NCBI GenBank assembly: GCA_003648125.1
Contig: QMOE01000235.1
Coordinates: 1-5,021, forward strand
From: Chloroflexota bacterium
GTDB taxonomy: Bacteria > Chloroflexota > Anaerolineae > B4-G1
Reading direction: 5' to 3'
DNA: 5,021 nt
The position numbers and the translations under genes are program-made. Below the pieces are notes generated by a model. The model saw only the letters and a program-made list of their open reading frames with translations. It ran no database searches and was not told the DNA's origin. Below, piece by piece: positions 1 through 5,021 of this stretch (its first letter is position 1; the number at the start of each line of letters is the position of its first letter).

Positions 1-174
1 ACCGCAAGGGGGCGACCGCAAGGGGGCGACCGCAAGGGGGCGACCGCAAGGGGGCGACCGCAAGGGGGCGACCGCAAGGGGGCGACCGCAAGGGGGCGAC
101 CGCAGGGGGGCGACCGCAGGGGGGCGACCGCAAGGGGGCGACCGCAAGGGGGCGACCGCAAGGGTCGCCCCTAC
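1..174. repeat. 14-bp tandem repeat array with terminal palindrome
   Basis: Eleven full copies of the unit ACCGCAAGGGGGCG follow one another without spacers from 1 to 154. A partial twelfth copy (155-164) runs straight into TCGCCCCTAC (165-174). Nine units are identical; the eighth and ninth (99-112 and 113-126) share the same A-to-G change. The array begins at the window edge, so its true length is unknown. The 14-bp period is not a multiple of three and no gene crosses the array, so it is non-coding. Its inner edge overlaps the stop codon of the neighbouring membrane-protein gene. The array looks like a dispersed GTAGGGGCGACC-type palindromic element whose one arm plus loop was amplified; that origin is inference. 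Confidence 0.95.
149..171. repeat. Perfect 9-bp inverted repeat at the gene-side edge of the array
   Basis: GGGGCGACC (149-157) and GGTCGCCCC (163-171) are exact reverse complements around the 5-base loop GCAAG. Only this edge of the array has the right-hand arm; the internal units repeat the left arm and loop. As RNA downstream of the operon it would form a very stable hairpin. There is no U-run on either side, so it is not a classical intrinsic terminator, though it could slow 3' exonucleases and so protect the operon mRNA end. Confidence 0.85.
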
Positions 175-1157
175 TGTGTTTCCCAAACCTCCGCCCACTG
201 CACTCCCTCTCGCGCCATGAACACCAATCCTAAAAGCGTCACCGGCAGCCAGAGGATGGCGTGGAGCGCCAGGATATAGCTCCCCGCTGAGGCCGCGGGC
301 GCGCCGATCCCCTCCAGAATCTTGATGCCCAGCTCGAACGTGCCGATGTAGCCGGGCAGCGATGGTAGAGCGGTCAGCAAGTTGACCGCGCCACCCATCA
401 GCAGGATGCCGACGTAGGGCAGATGCAGGTCGGGGAAGGCGAAACTGACCAGCCAATACTTGGCCGTTTCCAAAATCCACACCCACAGGGTCACGCCAAA
501 GAGAACCAGGACGTCCCGCCCGCTGCGCAGGCTCTCCAGCCCGGCCACGATTCCCTCGACCAGCCCCACCAGCGGAGAGCGAAAGCGCATCGGAGCCAGA
601 CGTTCAATGAAAAAGCGGGCGACACGCCGGAGCAGGTCGGGCCGAGCGGCCAGAAAGAGGAACACAATCAACGCGCCGAAAAAAACCGCGCTGGCGACAG
701 TCACCAATTGGCTCAGAAAATCAGAAAGAGGAACGAACAGGAGGCCGAAAAGGACAAATAGCACCATCGTCAGCCCGTCGAACAGCCGCTCTAGGATGGC
801 GGTGGTAAAGGTGGCGCCGACGTTGATGCCCTCCTTGCGCCACAGGACGTAGGCCCGCAGCACCTCACCCAGACGAAAGGGCAGGATGTCGTTGCCCATA
901 TAGCCGATGACGACGACGGGAAAGAGCCGGTTGGTGGAGACCCGTTTGCTGCCCCGCAGCAGGAATCCCCAGCGGTAGGCCCGAAACCAAACGGAGATAA
1001 AGTAAACCGCCACGCCGGGGACGAGCCACCAATAGTTGGCCTCCCGCAGCGCCGCCCAGACCTCTTGGAGGTGCAAATCACGAAGAGCGTACCACGAAAG
1101 AGCCGCGCTGACCAGGAAACCAACGGCGAGAATGGGCCAGCGTTGCTTCAACTTCAT
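171..1157 (-). CDS. Lysylphosphatidylglycerol synthase TM-region / UPF0104 family membrane protein
   Basis: This 328-residue integral membrane protein has about eight hydrophobic segments (roughly residues 8-25, 43-60, 78-94, 128-145, 150-172, 215-237, 247-268 and 293-315). It carries the signatures of the LPG_synthase_TM family: G85 and N89 followed by LPFRLGE (92-98) and R101, ERLFD (123-127), the PSLPGYIGTFE block (265-275), and H299 in the last membrane segment. The length is normal for the stand-alone family. It lacks the C-terminal aminoacyl-transferase domain of MprF, so it should not be called a lysyl-phosphatidylglycerol synthase; a role in lipid or envelope-precursor handling is only a guess. 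The start overlaps the rlmB stop by 4 bp (ATGA), with a weak AAGGGA (1165-1170) 7 nt upstream, which suggests translational coupling. It is the last gene of the operon, and its TAG stop (171-173) lies inside the edge of the flanking repeat. Confidence 0.9.
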   Translation of the reverse strand: MKLKQRWPILAVGFLVSAALSWYALRDLHLQEVWAALREANYWWLVPGVAVYFISVWFRAYRWGFLLRGSKRVSTNRLFPVVVIGYMGNDILPFRLGEVLRAYVLWRKEGINVGATFTTAILERLFDGLTMVLFVLFGLLFVPLSDFLSQLVTVASAVFFGALIVFLFLAARPDLLRRVARFFIERLAPMRFRSPLVGLVEGIVAGLESLRSGRDVLVLFGVTLWVWILETAKYWLVSFAFPDLHLPYVGILLMGGAVNLLTALPSLPGYIGTFELGIKILEGIGAPAASAGSYILALHAILWLPVTLLGLVFMAREGVQWAEVWETQ

Positions 1158-1903
1158 TCCTGCGTCCCTTGCCGCTGCCGCAGCGCTTCGTAGAGCGCCA
1201 CTGATCCGGCTACGGAGGCATTGAGCGATGTCACCTGACCGTACAAGGGCAGGCGTAACAGAAAGTCACACCGCTGGCGTACCAACCGCCGCAGTCCTTC
1301 CCCTTCGCTGCCCACCACCAGCGCGAGCCGACCGCGCAGGTCGGCCTGGTGATAAAGCTGGGCGCCGCGCACCGCCTCCAAGCCGGCCACCCACACGTCA
1401 CTCGCTTTGAGCCGGCCGATGGCGTCCACCAAATTGGTCACTTGCGCCACCAGCAGGTGTTCCACCGCACCCGCCGAAGCGTTGACCACCGCTGGCGTGA
1501 TGCCCACCGCTCGCCGCCGCTGAATCACCACTCCGTGTACGCCTACTGCCTCGGCCGTGCGTATCAGGCTGCCCACGTTCTGGGGATCCTTCAAGAGGTC
1601 GAGTAGCAGAAGCAGGGGTGGCTCGTCACGCGATTGAGCCAGCGCCAAGATGTCGTCGAGCGAACTGTAGGGATACTCGCTCGTCTCTAATACAGCGCCC
1701 TGGTGATTGATGTTGCCCAGTTGGTCCAAGTTGCGCCGCTCGGTGCGCTTTATCTCCACCCCGGCCCGTTCAGCCAGAGAAACAATCTGGCCGACGATGT
1801 CCGCCTGTCGGACGCCTTCGGCCAGCACCAGTTTGTACGCCTTGCGGCGGCCAGCCCGCAGCGATTCGCAAACCGCGTTCCGGCCATAGAGGGTTTCTCT
1901 CAT
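1154..1903 (-). CDS. rlmB: 23S rRNA (guanosine-2'-O-)-methyltransferase, SpoU/TrmH family (RlmB-like)
   Basis: This 249-residue cytoplasmic enzyme is expected to transfer a methyl group from SAM to the 2'-OH of a guanosine in 23S rRNA (G2251 in E. coli). Residues 3-78 form the L30e-like substrate-binding domain, beginning LYGRNAV and including NHQG (66-69). Residues about 95-240 form the knotted SPOUT domain. Motif 1 is D102..DPQN..G..R (N109, R115), motif 2 is GSEGEG (198-203), and motif 3 is P219..G222...SLN (226-228), followed by AS where VS is usual. All expected catalytic and SAM-binding positions appear intact and the length is typical. GGAG (1912-1915) lies 8 nt before the ATG. The start overlaps the cysS stop by 4 bp, and the end overlaps the next start by 4 bp. 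The exact target nucleotide cannot be read from sequence; a TrmH-like tRNA target is less likely because this N-terminal domain and the cysS linkage are typical of RlmB. Confidence 0.93.
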   Translation of the reverse strand: MRETLYGRNAVCESLRAGRRKAYKLVLAEGVRQADIVGQIVSLAERAGVEIKRTERRNLDQLGNINHQGAVLETSEYPYSSLDDILALAQSRDEPPLLLLLDLLKDPQNVGSLIRTAEAVGVHGVVIQRRRAVGITPAVVNASAGAVEHLLVAQVTNLVDAIGRLKASDVWVAGLEAVRGAQLYHQADLRGRLALVVGSEGEGLRRLVRQRCDFLLRLPLYGQVTSLNASVAGSVALYEALRQRQGTQE

Positions 1904-3357
1904 CTACCCCGCTCCAGCCGCCAGATAGGTCCCTCCGGCCGGTCCTCAATCACAACGCCCAGATCGCTCAACTGCCGGCGCAGCAAGTCCGCCTGGTCCC
2001 AATCCTTGGATACGCGGTGTTGGCGCCGAATTTCCAGAACGACGTTCATCAACCCCTCAACCAACTCATCACTAGTGCCCTGGGATAGGTTGTCGGGAAT
2101 GATGCCCAGCACCTTGCCGCCCAGTTCACGGTAGAGGCCATCTATCACCGCCAGCGTTCCCCGGCTCACTGGATCCCCCGAGTCCAGCAGTGTGTTCACC
2201 TCCCGGCTAAAGTCAAAGAGAGCGGCGATGGCCTGGGGCGTGTTGAAATCATCGTTCATTGCTTCTATGAATGCGTCGCGGTGCGGGTCAATGTTGGCGA
2301 TGTAAGAAAGGTCTGCCGTACCCGTCGGCATAGCGTGTTTCGCCCGTGCCCGCAACGTGCGCACGGTGTTGTGTAGCCGCTCGACCCCGCGTTGGGCGGC
2401 CAGCATCGCGTCGCGGCTATAGTCCATCGGCCCCCGGTAGTGGCTCGACAAAATAAAGAAGCGAATCGCCTCCGGGGAGTAAAGTTTGATCGCTTCTTTG
2501 ATGGTGATAAAGTTGCCCAGGCTCTTGCTCATTTTGACCCCGTTGACGGTGAGGGAGCCGGCCATGACCCAATAACGGGCAAATTGTTCGCCGGTGGCGG
2601 CCTCCGACTGGGCCATCTCGCACTCGTTGTGAGGGAAGATGTTCTCCAGCCCGCCACCGTGAATATCCAGCGTCTGGCCCAGGTACTTGGTCGCCATCGC
2701 CGTGCACTCGATGTGCCAGCCCGGATAGCCCCAGCCCCAGGGAGAGGGCCAGCGCAAGATGTGCTTTGGTTCAGCATGTTTCCATAGCGCAAAGTCGGCT
2801 GGATGGCGCTTTTCATCCCGCACTGCCACTCGTGCTCCCGCCTCCAATTCATCAACCTTACGCCGGGAGAGTTTGCCGTACTCGGGGAACTTTTCTACCG
2901 AGAAATAAACATCGCCTGCTGGCGTCTCGTAGGCATATTCCTCATCCAGTAGAGTTTTGATTATCTCGATCTGTTCGGTGATGTGACCGCTGGCGCGGGG
3001 AGAGATATTGGGACGCACCACACCTAACGCATCCATATCCTCAAAGTAGGAGCGGGTAAAAGTCTCCACCAACTCCATCGGCTCAATTCGTTCCCGCCTG
3101 GCGCCTTTGAGGATGCGATCTTCGCCACTGTCCAAGAGATGCCCCACGTCGGTGATGTTCTGCACGTAGCGTACCTTGTAGCCCAGAAAACGCAAGTAGC
3201 GCACGATGACGTCCATCGCCACGTATAGTTTGGCATGGCCCAAGTGAACGTGATCGTATACAGTCGGGCCACAGACGTACATTCCCACGTGCCCTCTCTT
3301 CAGTGGTTCGAAAGGCTCCTTTTCGCGAGTCAGATAGTTGAAAACATGCAAGCCCAT
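1900..3357 (-). CDS. cysS: Cysteinyl-tRNA synthetase
   Basis: This class I aminoacyl-tRNA synthetase joins cysteine to tRNA-Cys in the cytoplasm using ATP. With the chosen start it has 485 residues, the usual size. The Rossmann catalytic core begins near [16 protein letters not shown], with the HIGH-type motif HLGH at 38-41, and contains KMSKS at 275-279. The four expected zinc ligands are present: C29, C218 (in WHIEC), H243 and E247. The last two lie in FPHNECE, where many homologues read FPHHENE, a mild variation that keeps both ligands. The C-terminal helical and anticodon-binding region ends with the usual D-x-A-D-x-L-R...L...G...ED...G..W pattern. The first in-frame ATG (3361-3363) directly abuts GGAGG (3364-3368) with no spacing. 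The ATG at 3355-3357 sits 6 nt from GGAGG and is preferred; the alternative adds only Met-Ala. The gene starts 18 bp after the PIN-TRAM stop and overlaps rlmB by 4 bp. Confidence 0.97.
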   Translation of the reverse strand: MGLHVFNYLTREKEPFEPLKRGHVGMYVCGPTVYDHVHLGHAKLYVAMDVIVRYLRFLGYKVRYVQNITDVGHLLDSGEDRILKGARRERIEPMELVETFTRSYFEDMDALGVVRPNISPRASGHITEQIEIIKTLLDEEYAYETPAGDVYFSVEKFPEYGKLSRRKVDELEAGARVAVRDEKRHPADFALWKHAEPKHILRWPSPWGWGYPGWHIECTAMATKYLGQTLDIHGGGLENIFPHNECEMAQSEAATGEQFARYWVMAGSLTVNGVKMSKSLGNFITIKEAIKLYSPEAIRFFILSSHYRGPMDYSRDAMLAAQRGVERLHNTVRTLRARAKHAMPTGTADLSYIANIDPHRDAFIEAMNDDFNTPQAIAALFDFSREVNTLLDSGDPVSRGTLAVIDGLYRELGGKVLGIIPDNLSQGTSDELVEGLMNVVLEIRRQHRVSKDWDQADLLRRQLSDLGVVIEDRPEGPIWRLERGR

Positions 3358-3363
3358 CGCCAT

Positions 3364-3368
3364 CCTCC
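3364..3368 (-). promoter_or_regulatory. Shine-Dalgarno GGAGG that decides the cysS start
   Basis: On the minus strand the order is ATG-GAGG-ATG-GCG-ATG. GGAGG touches the ATG at 3363 but lies 6 nt from the ATG at 3357, the usual spacing. It lies in the short gap after the PIN-TRAM stop, so cysS has its own ribosome binding site within the operon. Confidence 0.75.
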
Positions 3369-3375
3369 ATTGAAT

Positions 3376-4425
3376 CTACTTTGCTAGTCGGGCGAAAAGC
3401 ATCCGCCCCGCCGCTGTCTGCAGTACCTTGGTCACGACCACTTGCATTTCTTGACCAAGGTGCGATCTCCCTTCTGCCACCACGACCATGGTACCATCGT
3501 CCAGATACCCTACTCCCTGACCGGTCTCTTTCCCCTCCTGAACAATCTTGACGGTCAATGACTCTCCAGGGAGCAAGAGAGCCTTGACAGCGTTAGCCAA
3601 TTCGTTAATGTTGAGCACTTGCACGCCTTGTATCTCGGCCACTCGGTTGAGGTTGTAATCGTTGGTGACGATAGGGCAATGAAGCTGCTTTGCCAGCAGC
3701 ACTAGTTTGTCGTCCACCTCGCGCACGCCTTCGATGTCCCTATCGGTGATGCGCACCGGCGTGATGGCTTCATCTTGCAGCCGGCGCAGCATTTCCAGCC
3801 CGCGACGCCCTCGGTTGCGGCGCAGAGAGTCAGAAGAATCGGCGACGTGTTGGAGTTCGTTGAGCACAAAGCGGGGGACCAACATCTCGCCAGAGATGAA
3901 GCCAGTATGGCTGATGTCAGCGATACGCCCGTCAATAATGACGCTGGTATCCAGCAACACGGATTGAGACCTGCCGCTCTCAACTGCCTGGCCGTCCTTC
4001 CCCCCTGGCAGCCGTCCTCGGATGATGTTGAAAATATCGTGCTGCCGGGTAGTCATCACCAAGATTCCCAGGTAGCCAAAGAGTAGAGCAGTGGCGAAAG
4101 GTAAAATCTGGCTGTATGGTTCCGGGAGCATTGAGAGCGGGAACGAGACCAGGCCGGCGACGAGCAAGCCGACGATCAAGCCAAATACGACGGCCAGGAT
4201 CTGCTGGGCTGGGGCATGGCGGATACGTTTGCGCAAGGCCACGAAAGGCCGCACTGTTATGTACGGCGTCAACACCAAACCGACCAGTGCACCGACGAGC
4301 AGAAAGAGTGCTGCATACTGGTAGGGCGAGGCTTCTAACCGGGCTGCCACGTAGATGCCCAAGAATACCCCTCCAACAGCCACTGCGATCATGCCGACAA
4401 TACGGGAAATAAATTCTGCGCTCAT
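3376..4425 (-). CDS. Membrane-anchored PIN and TRAM domain protein (YacL-like)
   Basis: This 349-residue protein has four N-terminal membrane segments (about residues 8-27, 36-55, 76-97 and 105-125), then a Gly-rich linker near 140-152, a PIN domain (about 155-275) and a TRAM domain (about 284-349). The PIN domain opens with LLDTSVIIDGRI and keeps the acidic metal-binding set expected of PIN nucleases: D159, E190, D238/D239 and D256 (in TNDYNLN). The TRAM part, beginning LPGESLTVKIVQEGKE, is a predicted RNA-binding beta-barrel. The layout and length match B. subtilis YacL (about 366 residues), a family without a firmly established substrate; membrane-tethered RNA cleavage is inferred. The start is set by GGAGGA 5 nt upstream. 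A longer frame from a TTG at 4488 would translate the ribosome site itself (Arg-Arg-Ile) and is not accepted. It is the first gene of the operon, ahead of cysS. Confidence 0.92.
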   Translation of the reverse strand: MSAEFISRIVGMIAVAVGGVFLGIYVAARLEASPYQYAALFLLVGALVGLVLTPYITVRPFVALRKRIRHAPAQQILAVVFGLIVGLLVAGLVSFPLSMLPEPYSQILPFATALLFGYLGILVMTTRQHDIFNIIRGRLPGGKDGQAVESGRSQSVLLDTSVIIDGRIADISHTGFISGEMLVPRFVLNELQHVADSSDSLRRNRGRRGLEMLRRLQDEAITPVRITDRDIEGVREVDDKLVLLAKQLHCPIVTNDYNLNRVAEIQGVQVLNINELANAVKALLLPGESLTVKIVQEGKETGQGVGYLDDGTMVVVAEGRSHLGQEMQVVVTKVLQTAAGRMLFARLAK

Positions 4426-4430
4426 AAATA

Positions 4431-4436
4431 TCCTCC
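4431..4436 (-). promoter_or_regulatory. Shine-Dalgarno GGAGGA of the first operon gene
   Basis: The minus strand reads GGAGGATATTTATG, giving a strong ribosome binding site 5 nt before the ATG at 4423-4425. This fixes the start of the PIN-TRAM gene and rules out the in-frame upstream TTG at 4488. Confidence 0.85.
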
Positions 4437-4467
4437 TGAATGAGACCTGGTCCGCAAAGCCTACACG

Positions 4468-4501
4468 AAAACAGGCAAGTGCCAACAAGGCCCTTACCTG
4501 T
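4468..4501 (-). promoter_or_regulatory. Leader hairpin followed by a short U-run (candidate attenuator)
   Basis: In the minus-strand transcript ACAGGUAAG (4501-4493) pairs with CUUGCCUGU (4479-4471). An inner GCC/GGC stem closes the loop UUGUU, and a single G-A mismatch separates the two stems. The hairpin is followed at once by UUU (4470-4468). One pair is G-U in this transcript but would be C-A in a plus-strand transcript, which favours function in the operon leader. It lies between the proximal promoter and the first ribosome site, the right place for an intrinsic terminator or attenuator. The U-run is short, so efficient termination is doubtful. Confidence 0.5.
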
Positions 4502-4536
4502 CAAAAGACACCCCGCGCAGTCCACAGAACTGGTAT

Positions 4537-4565
4537 ACTCTAGTTGTTTCCAGCCTTTGTGTCAA
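4537..4565 (-). promoter_or_regulatory. Proximal sigma70-type promoter P1
   Basis: The minus strand has a perfect -35 TTGACA (4565-4560), a 17-bp spacer and a -10 TAGAGT (4542-4537, four of six consensus bases). The predicted start near 4530 gives a leader of about 105 nt that contains the hairpin. Orientation and distance fit the four-gene operon. Confidence 0.6.
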
Positions 4566-4623
4566 CTGGCTTTGCGGCGTAAAATTGATGAGTATAAAAT
4601 AATTGCACGCAACAGAACCGCAC

Positions 4624-4652
4624 AATATATAGCGAGATGTCCCTGTTGACAA
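4624..4652 (-). promoter_or_regulatory. Middle sigma70-type promoter P2
   Basis: The minus strand has -35 TTGTCA (4652-4647, five of six), a 17-bp spacer and -10 TATATT (4629-4624, five of six). By consensus match and spacing this is as good as the proximal site. It would give a leader of about 190 nt. Confidence 0.55.
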
Positions 4653-4665
4653 AGCCTAGGTCATT

Positions 4666-4694
4666 ATCTTAGCACATTCACTCTCAAAAGTCAA
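4666..4694 (-). promoter_or_regulatory. Distal sigma70-type promoter P3 with extended -10
   Basis: The minus strand has -35 TTGACT (4694-4689, five of six), a 17-bp spacer and -10 TAAGAT (4671-4666, four of six). A TGC immediately before the -10 makes it an extended -10. It lies about 240 bp before the first gene and about 55 bp from the right-hand repeat array. Confidence 0.5.
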
Positions 4695-4750
4695 CGAGGC
4701 CACCAATCGTGCGGGTGCATGTCAAATTTTTGCGCCGGGTAGTGAATCAT

Positions 4751-5021
4751 GCCTGGGATCGCGGGCGTCCCCGCCCGCATGCGGCCAAGATGGCCGCGCT
4801 CCAATGACTGCCTGGGAACGCGGGCGTCCCCGCCTGTATGCGGCCAAGATGGCCGCGCTCCAATGACTACCTGGGATCGCGGGCGTCCCCGCCTGTATGC
4901 GGCCAAGATGGCCGCGCTCCAATGGCCGCGCTCCAATGACTGCCTGGGATCGCGGGCATCCCCCGCCCGCATGCGGCCAAGATGGCCGCGCTCCAATGAC
5001 TGCCTGGGATCGCGGGCGTCC
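4751..5021. repeat. 59-bp tandem repeat array with two hairpins per unit
   Basis: Units begin with (G/A)CCTGGGA at 4751, 4810, 4869, 4942 and 5002. The steps are 59, 59, 73 and 60 bp, and the last unit is cut by the window end. Each unit has two inverted repeats. One is GCGGGCG/CGCCCGC around TCCC, exact in the first unit (4761-4778). The other is GCGGCCA/TGGCCGC around AGA (4781-4797), which stays exact in every complete copy. Copies two and three read CGCCTGT in the first stem; copy four has GCGGGCA and one extra C. The 59-bp period shifts frame at each unit, so similar peptides appear in several frames; none is a real protein. Confidence 0.93.
4908..4935. repeat. 14-bp local duplication inside the 59-bp array
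   Basis: ATGGCCGCGCTCCA occurs twice in a row (4908-4921 and 4922-4935). This accounts for the 73-bp step between the third and fourth units (59 plus 14). It duplicates the right arm of the second hairpin and its 3' flank, as expected from replication slippage. Confidence 0.9.

Larger units (their letters stand above)
4426..4750. other. Non-coding control region upstream of the operon
   Basis: This stretch of about 325 bp between the first operon gene and the right-hand repeat array is clearly more AT-rich than the genes. It holds the ribosome site, a leader hairpin and three candidate minus-strand promoters, each listed separately. Open frames across it on the plus strand have no family features and no ribosome sites. 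Between about 4695 and 4750 I see nothing recognisable. Confidence 0.7.

Noticed and set aside
149..171. Rho-independent terminator of the operon
   Set aside because: The hairpin is strong, but neither strand has a U-run after it.
1..174. CRISPR array
   Set aside because: The 14-bp units are contiguous and have no spacers. The right-hand 59-bp array likewise has no unique spacers.
423..852. Plus-strand open frames opposite the UPF0104 gene
   Set aside because: They are antisense shadows of a well-supported membrane-protein gene, with low-complexity, Arg/Gln-rich translations and no domain motifs.
171..1157. MprF-type lysylphosphatidylglycerol synthase
   Set aside because: Only the membrane domain is present; the C-terminal aminoacyl-transferase domain is missing, and the gene has normal length for the stand-alone UPF0104 family.
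2392..2787. 131-codon plus-strand open frame inside cysS
   Set aside because: It is antisense to the KMSKS and zinc-site region of a clearly intact cysS, so it is a shadow.
4425..4488. Upstream TTG start for the PIN-TRAM gene, adding 21 residues
   Set aside because: That frame would translate the strong GGAGGA ribosome site. The ATG at 4425 has ideal spacing and gives a normal YacL-like N-terminus.
4426..4536. T-box riboswitch controlling cysS
   Set aside because: The leader is only about 105 nt from the proximal promoter and lacks the conserved T-box AGGGUGGNACCGCG element and stem I features.
4540..4569. Operator-like inverted repeat CTAGTTG / CAACTGG over the proximal promoter
   Set aside because: The arms are 7 bp with one mismatch and a 16-bp gap, which can easily occur by chance, and the bases overlap the promoter hexamers themselves.
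4590..4596. Fourth minus-strand promoter from a good -10 TATACT
   Set aside because: No -35-like hexamer lies 15-19 bp upstream, and there is no TG extension.
4646..4674. Divergent plus-strand promoter starting with TTGACA at 4646-4651
   Set aside because: At 16-18 bp spacing there is no acceptable -10 box (TTAGCA at 17 bp), and no gene follows in the window.
4691..4996. Long minus-strand open frames (101 and 66 codons) over the right-hand array
   Set aside because: They translate the 59-bp repeat, whose period shifts frame so that the same peptides (ERGHLGR, WSAAILAA) recur in several frames. They have no ribosome site and no family features.

Overview
The window holds one compact operon of four genes, all read on the minus strand from right to left. 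It is bounded on both sides by GC-rich non-coding tandem repeats. In transcription order the genes are a membrane-anchored PIN-TRAM protein of the YacL type (4425-3376), cysteinyl-tRNA synthetase cysS (3357-1900), the SPOUT-family 23S rRNA 2'-O-methyltransferase rlmB (1903-1154), and an integral membrane protein of the lysylphosphatidylglycerol-synthase TM / UPF0104 family (1157-171). The last two junctions are 4-bp ATGA overlaps and the first gap is 18 bp, so the genes are very probably co-transcribed and partly translationally coupled.

The organism is a free-living bacterium with moderately high GC. The order yacL-cysS-rlmB is a shortened form of the B. subtilis cluster yacL-ispD-ispF-gltX-cysE-cysS-mrnC-rlmB. 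That order, the protein character, and the short GC-rich intergenic repeats (GTAGGGGCGACC-type palindromes, and 59-bp units whose spurious translation reads ERGHLGR / WSAAILAA) together suggest a Chloroflexota (Anaerolineae-like) genome. This lineage call is inference and was not tested by any search.

Layout. Positions 1-174 hold eleven copies of a 14-bp unit, ending in a perfect palindrome whose edge supplies the stop codon of the last gene. Positions 171-4425 are the operon. Positions 4426-4750 are an AT-richer control region with three candidate sigma70-type promoters in tandem and a leader hairpin that resembles an attenuator. Positions 4751-5021 hold a 59-bp tandem array with two hairpins per unit, and it runs off the right edge.

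Two of the genes serve translation directly: CysS charges tRNA-Cys and RlmB modifies the 23S rRNA. The PIN-TRAM protein looks like a membrane-tethered nuclease or RNA-binding protein of unproven role, and the UPF0104 protein is a membrane protein of unknown substrate. I see no defence system, mobile element or new multi-gene system. The points most worth a second look are the repeat arrays, the tandem promoters and the leader hairpin.
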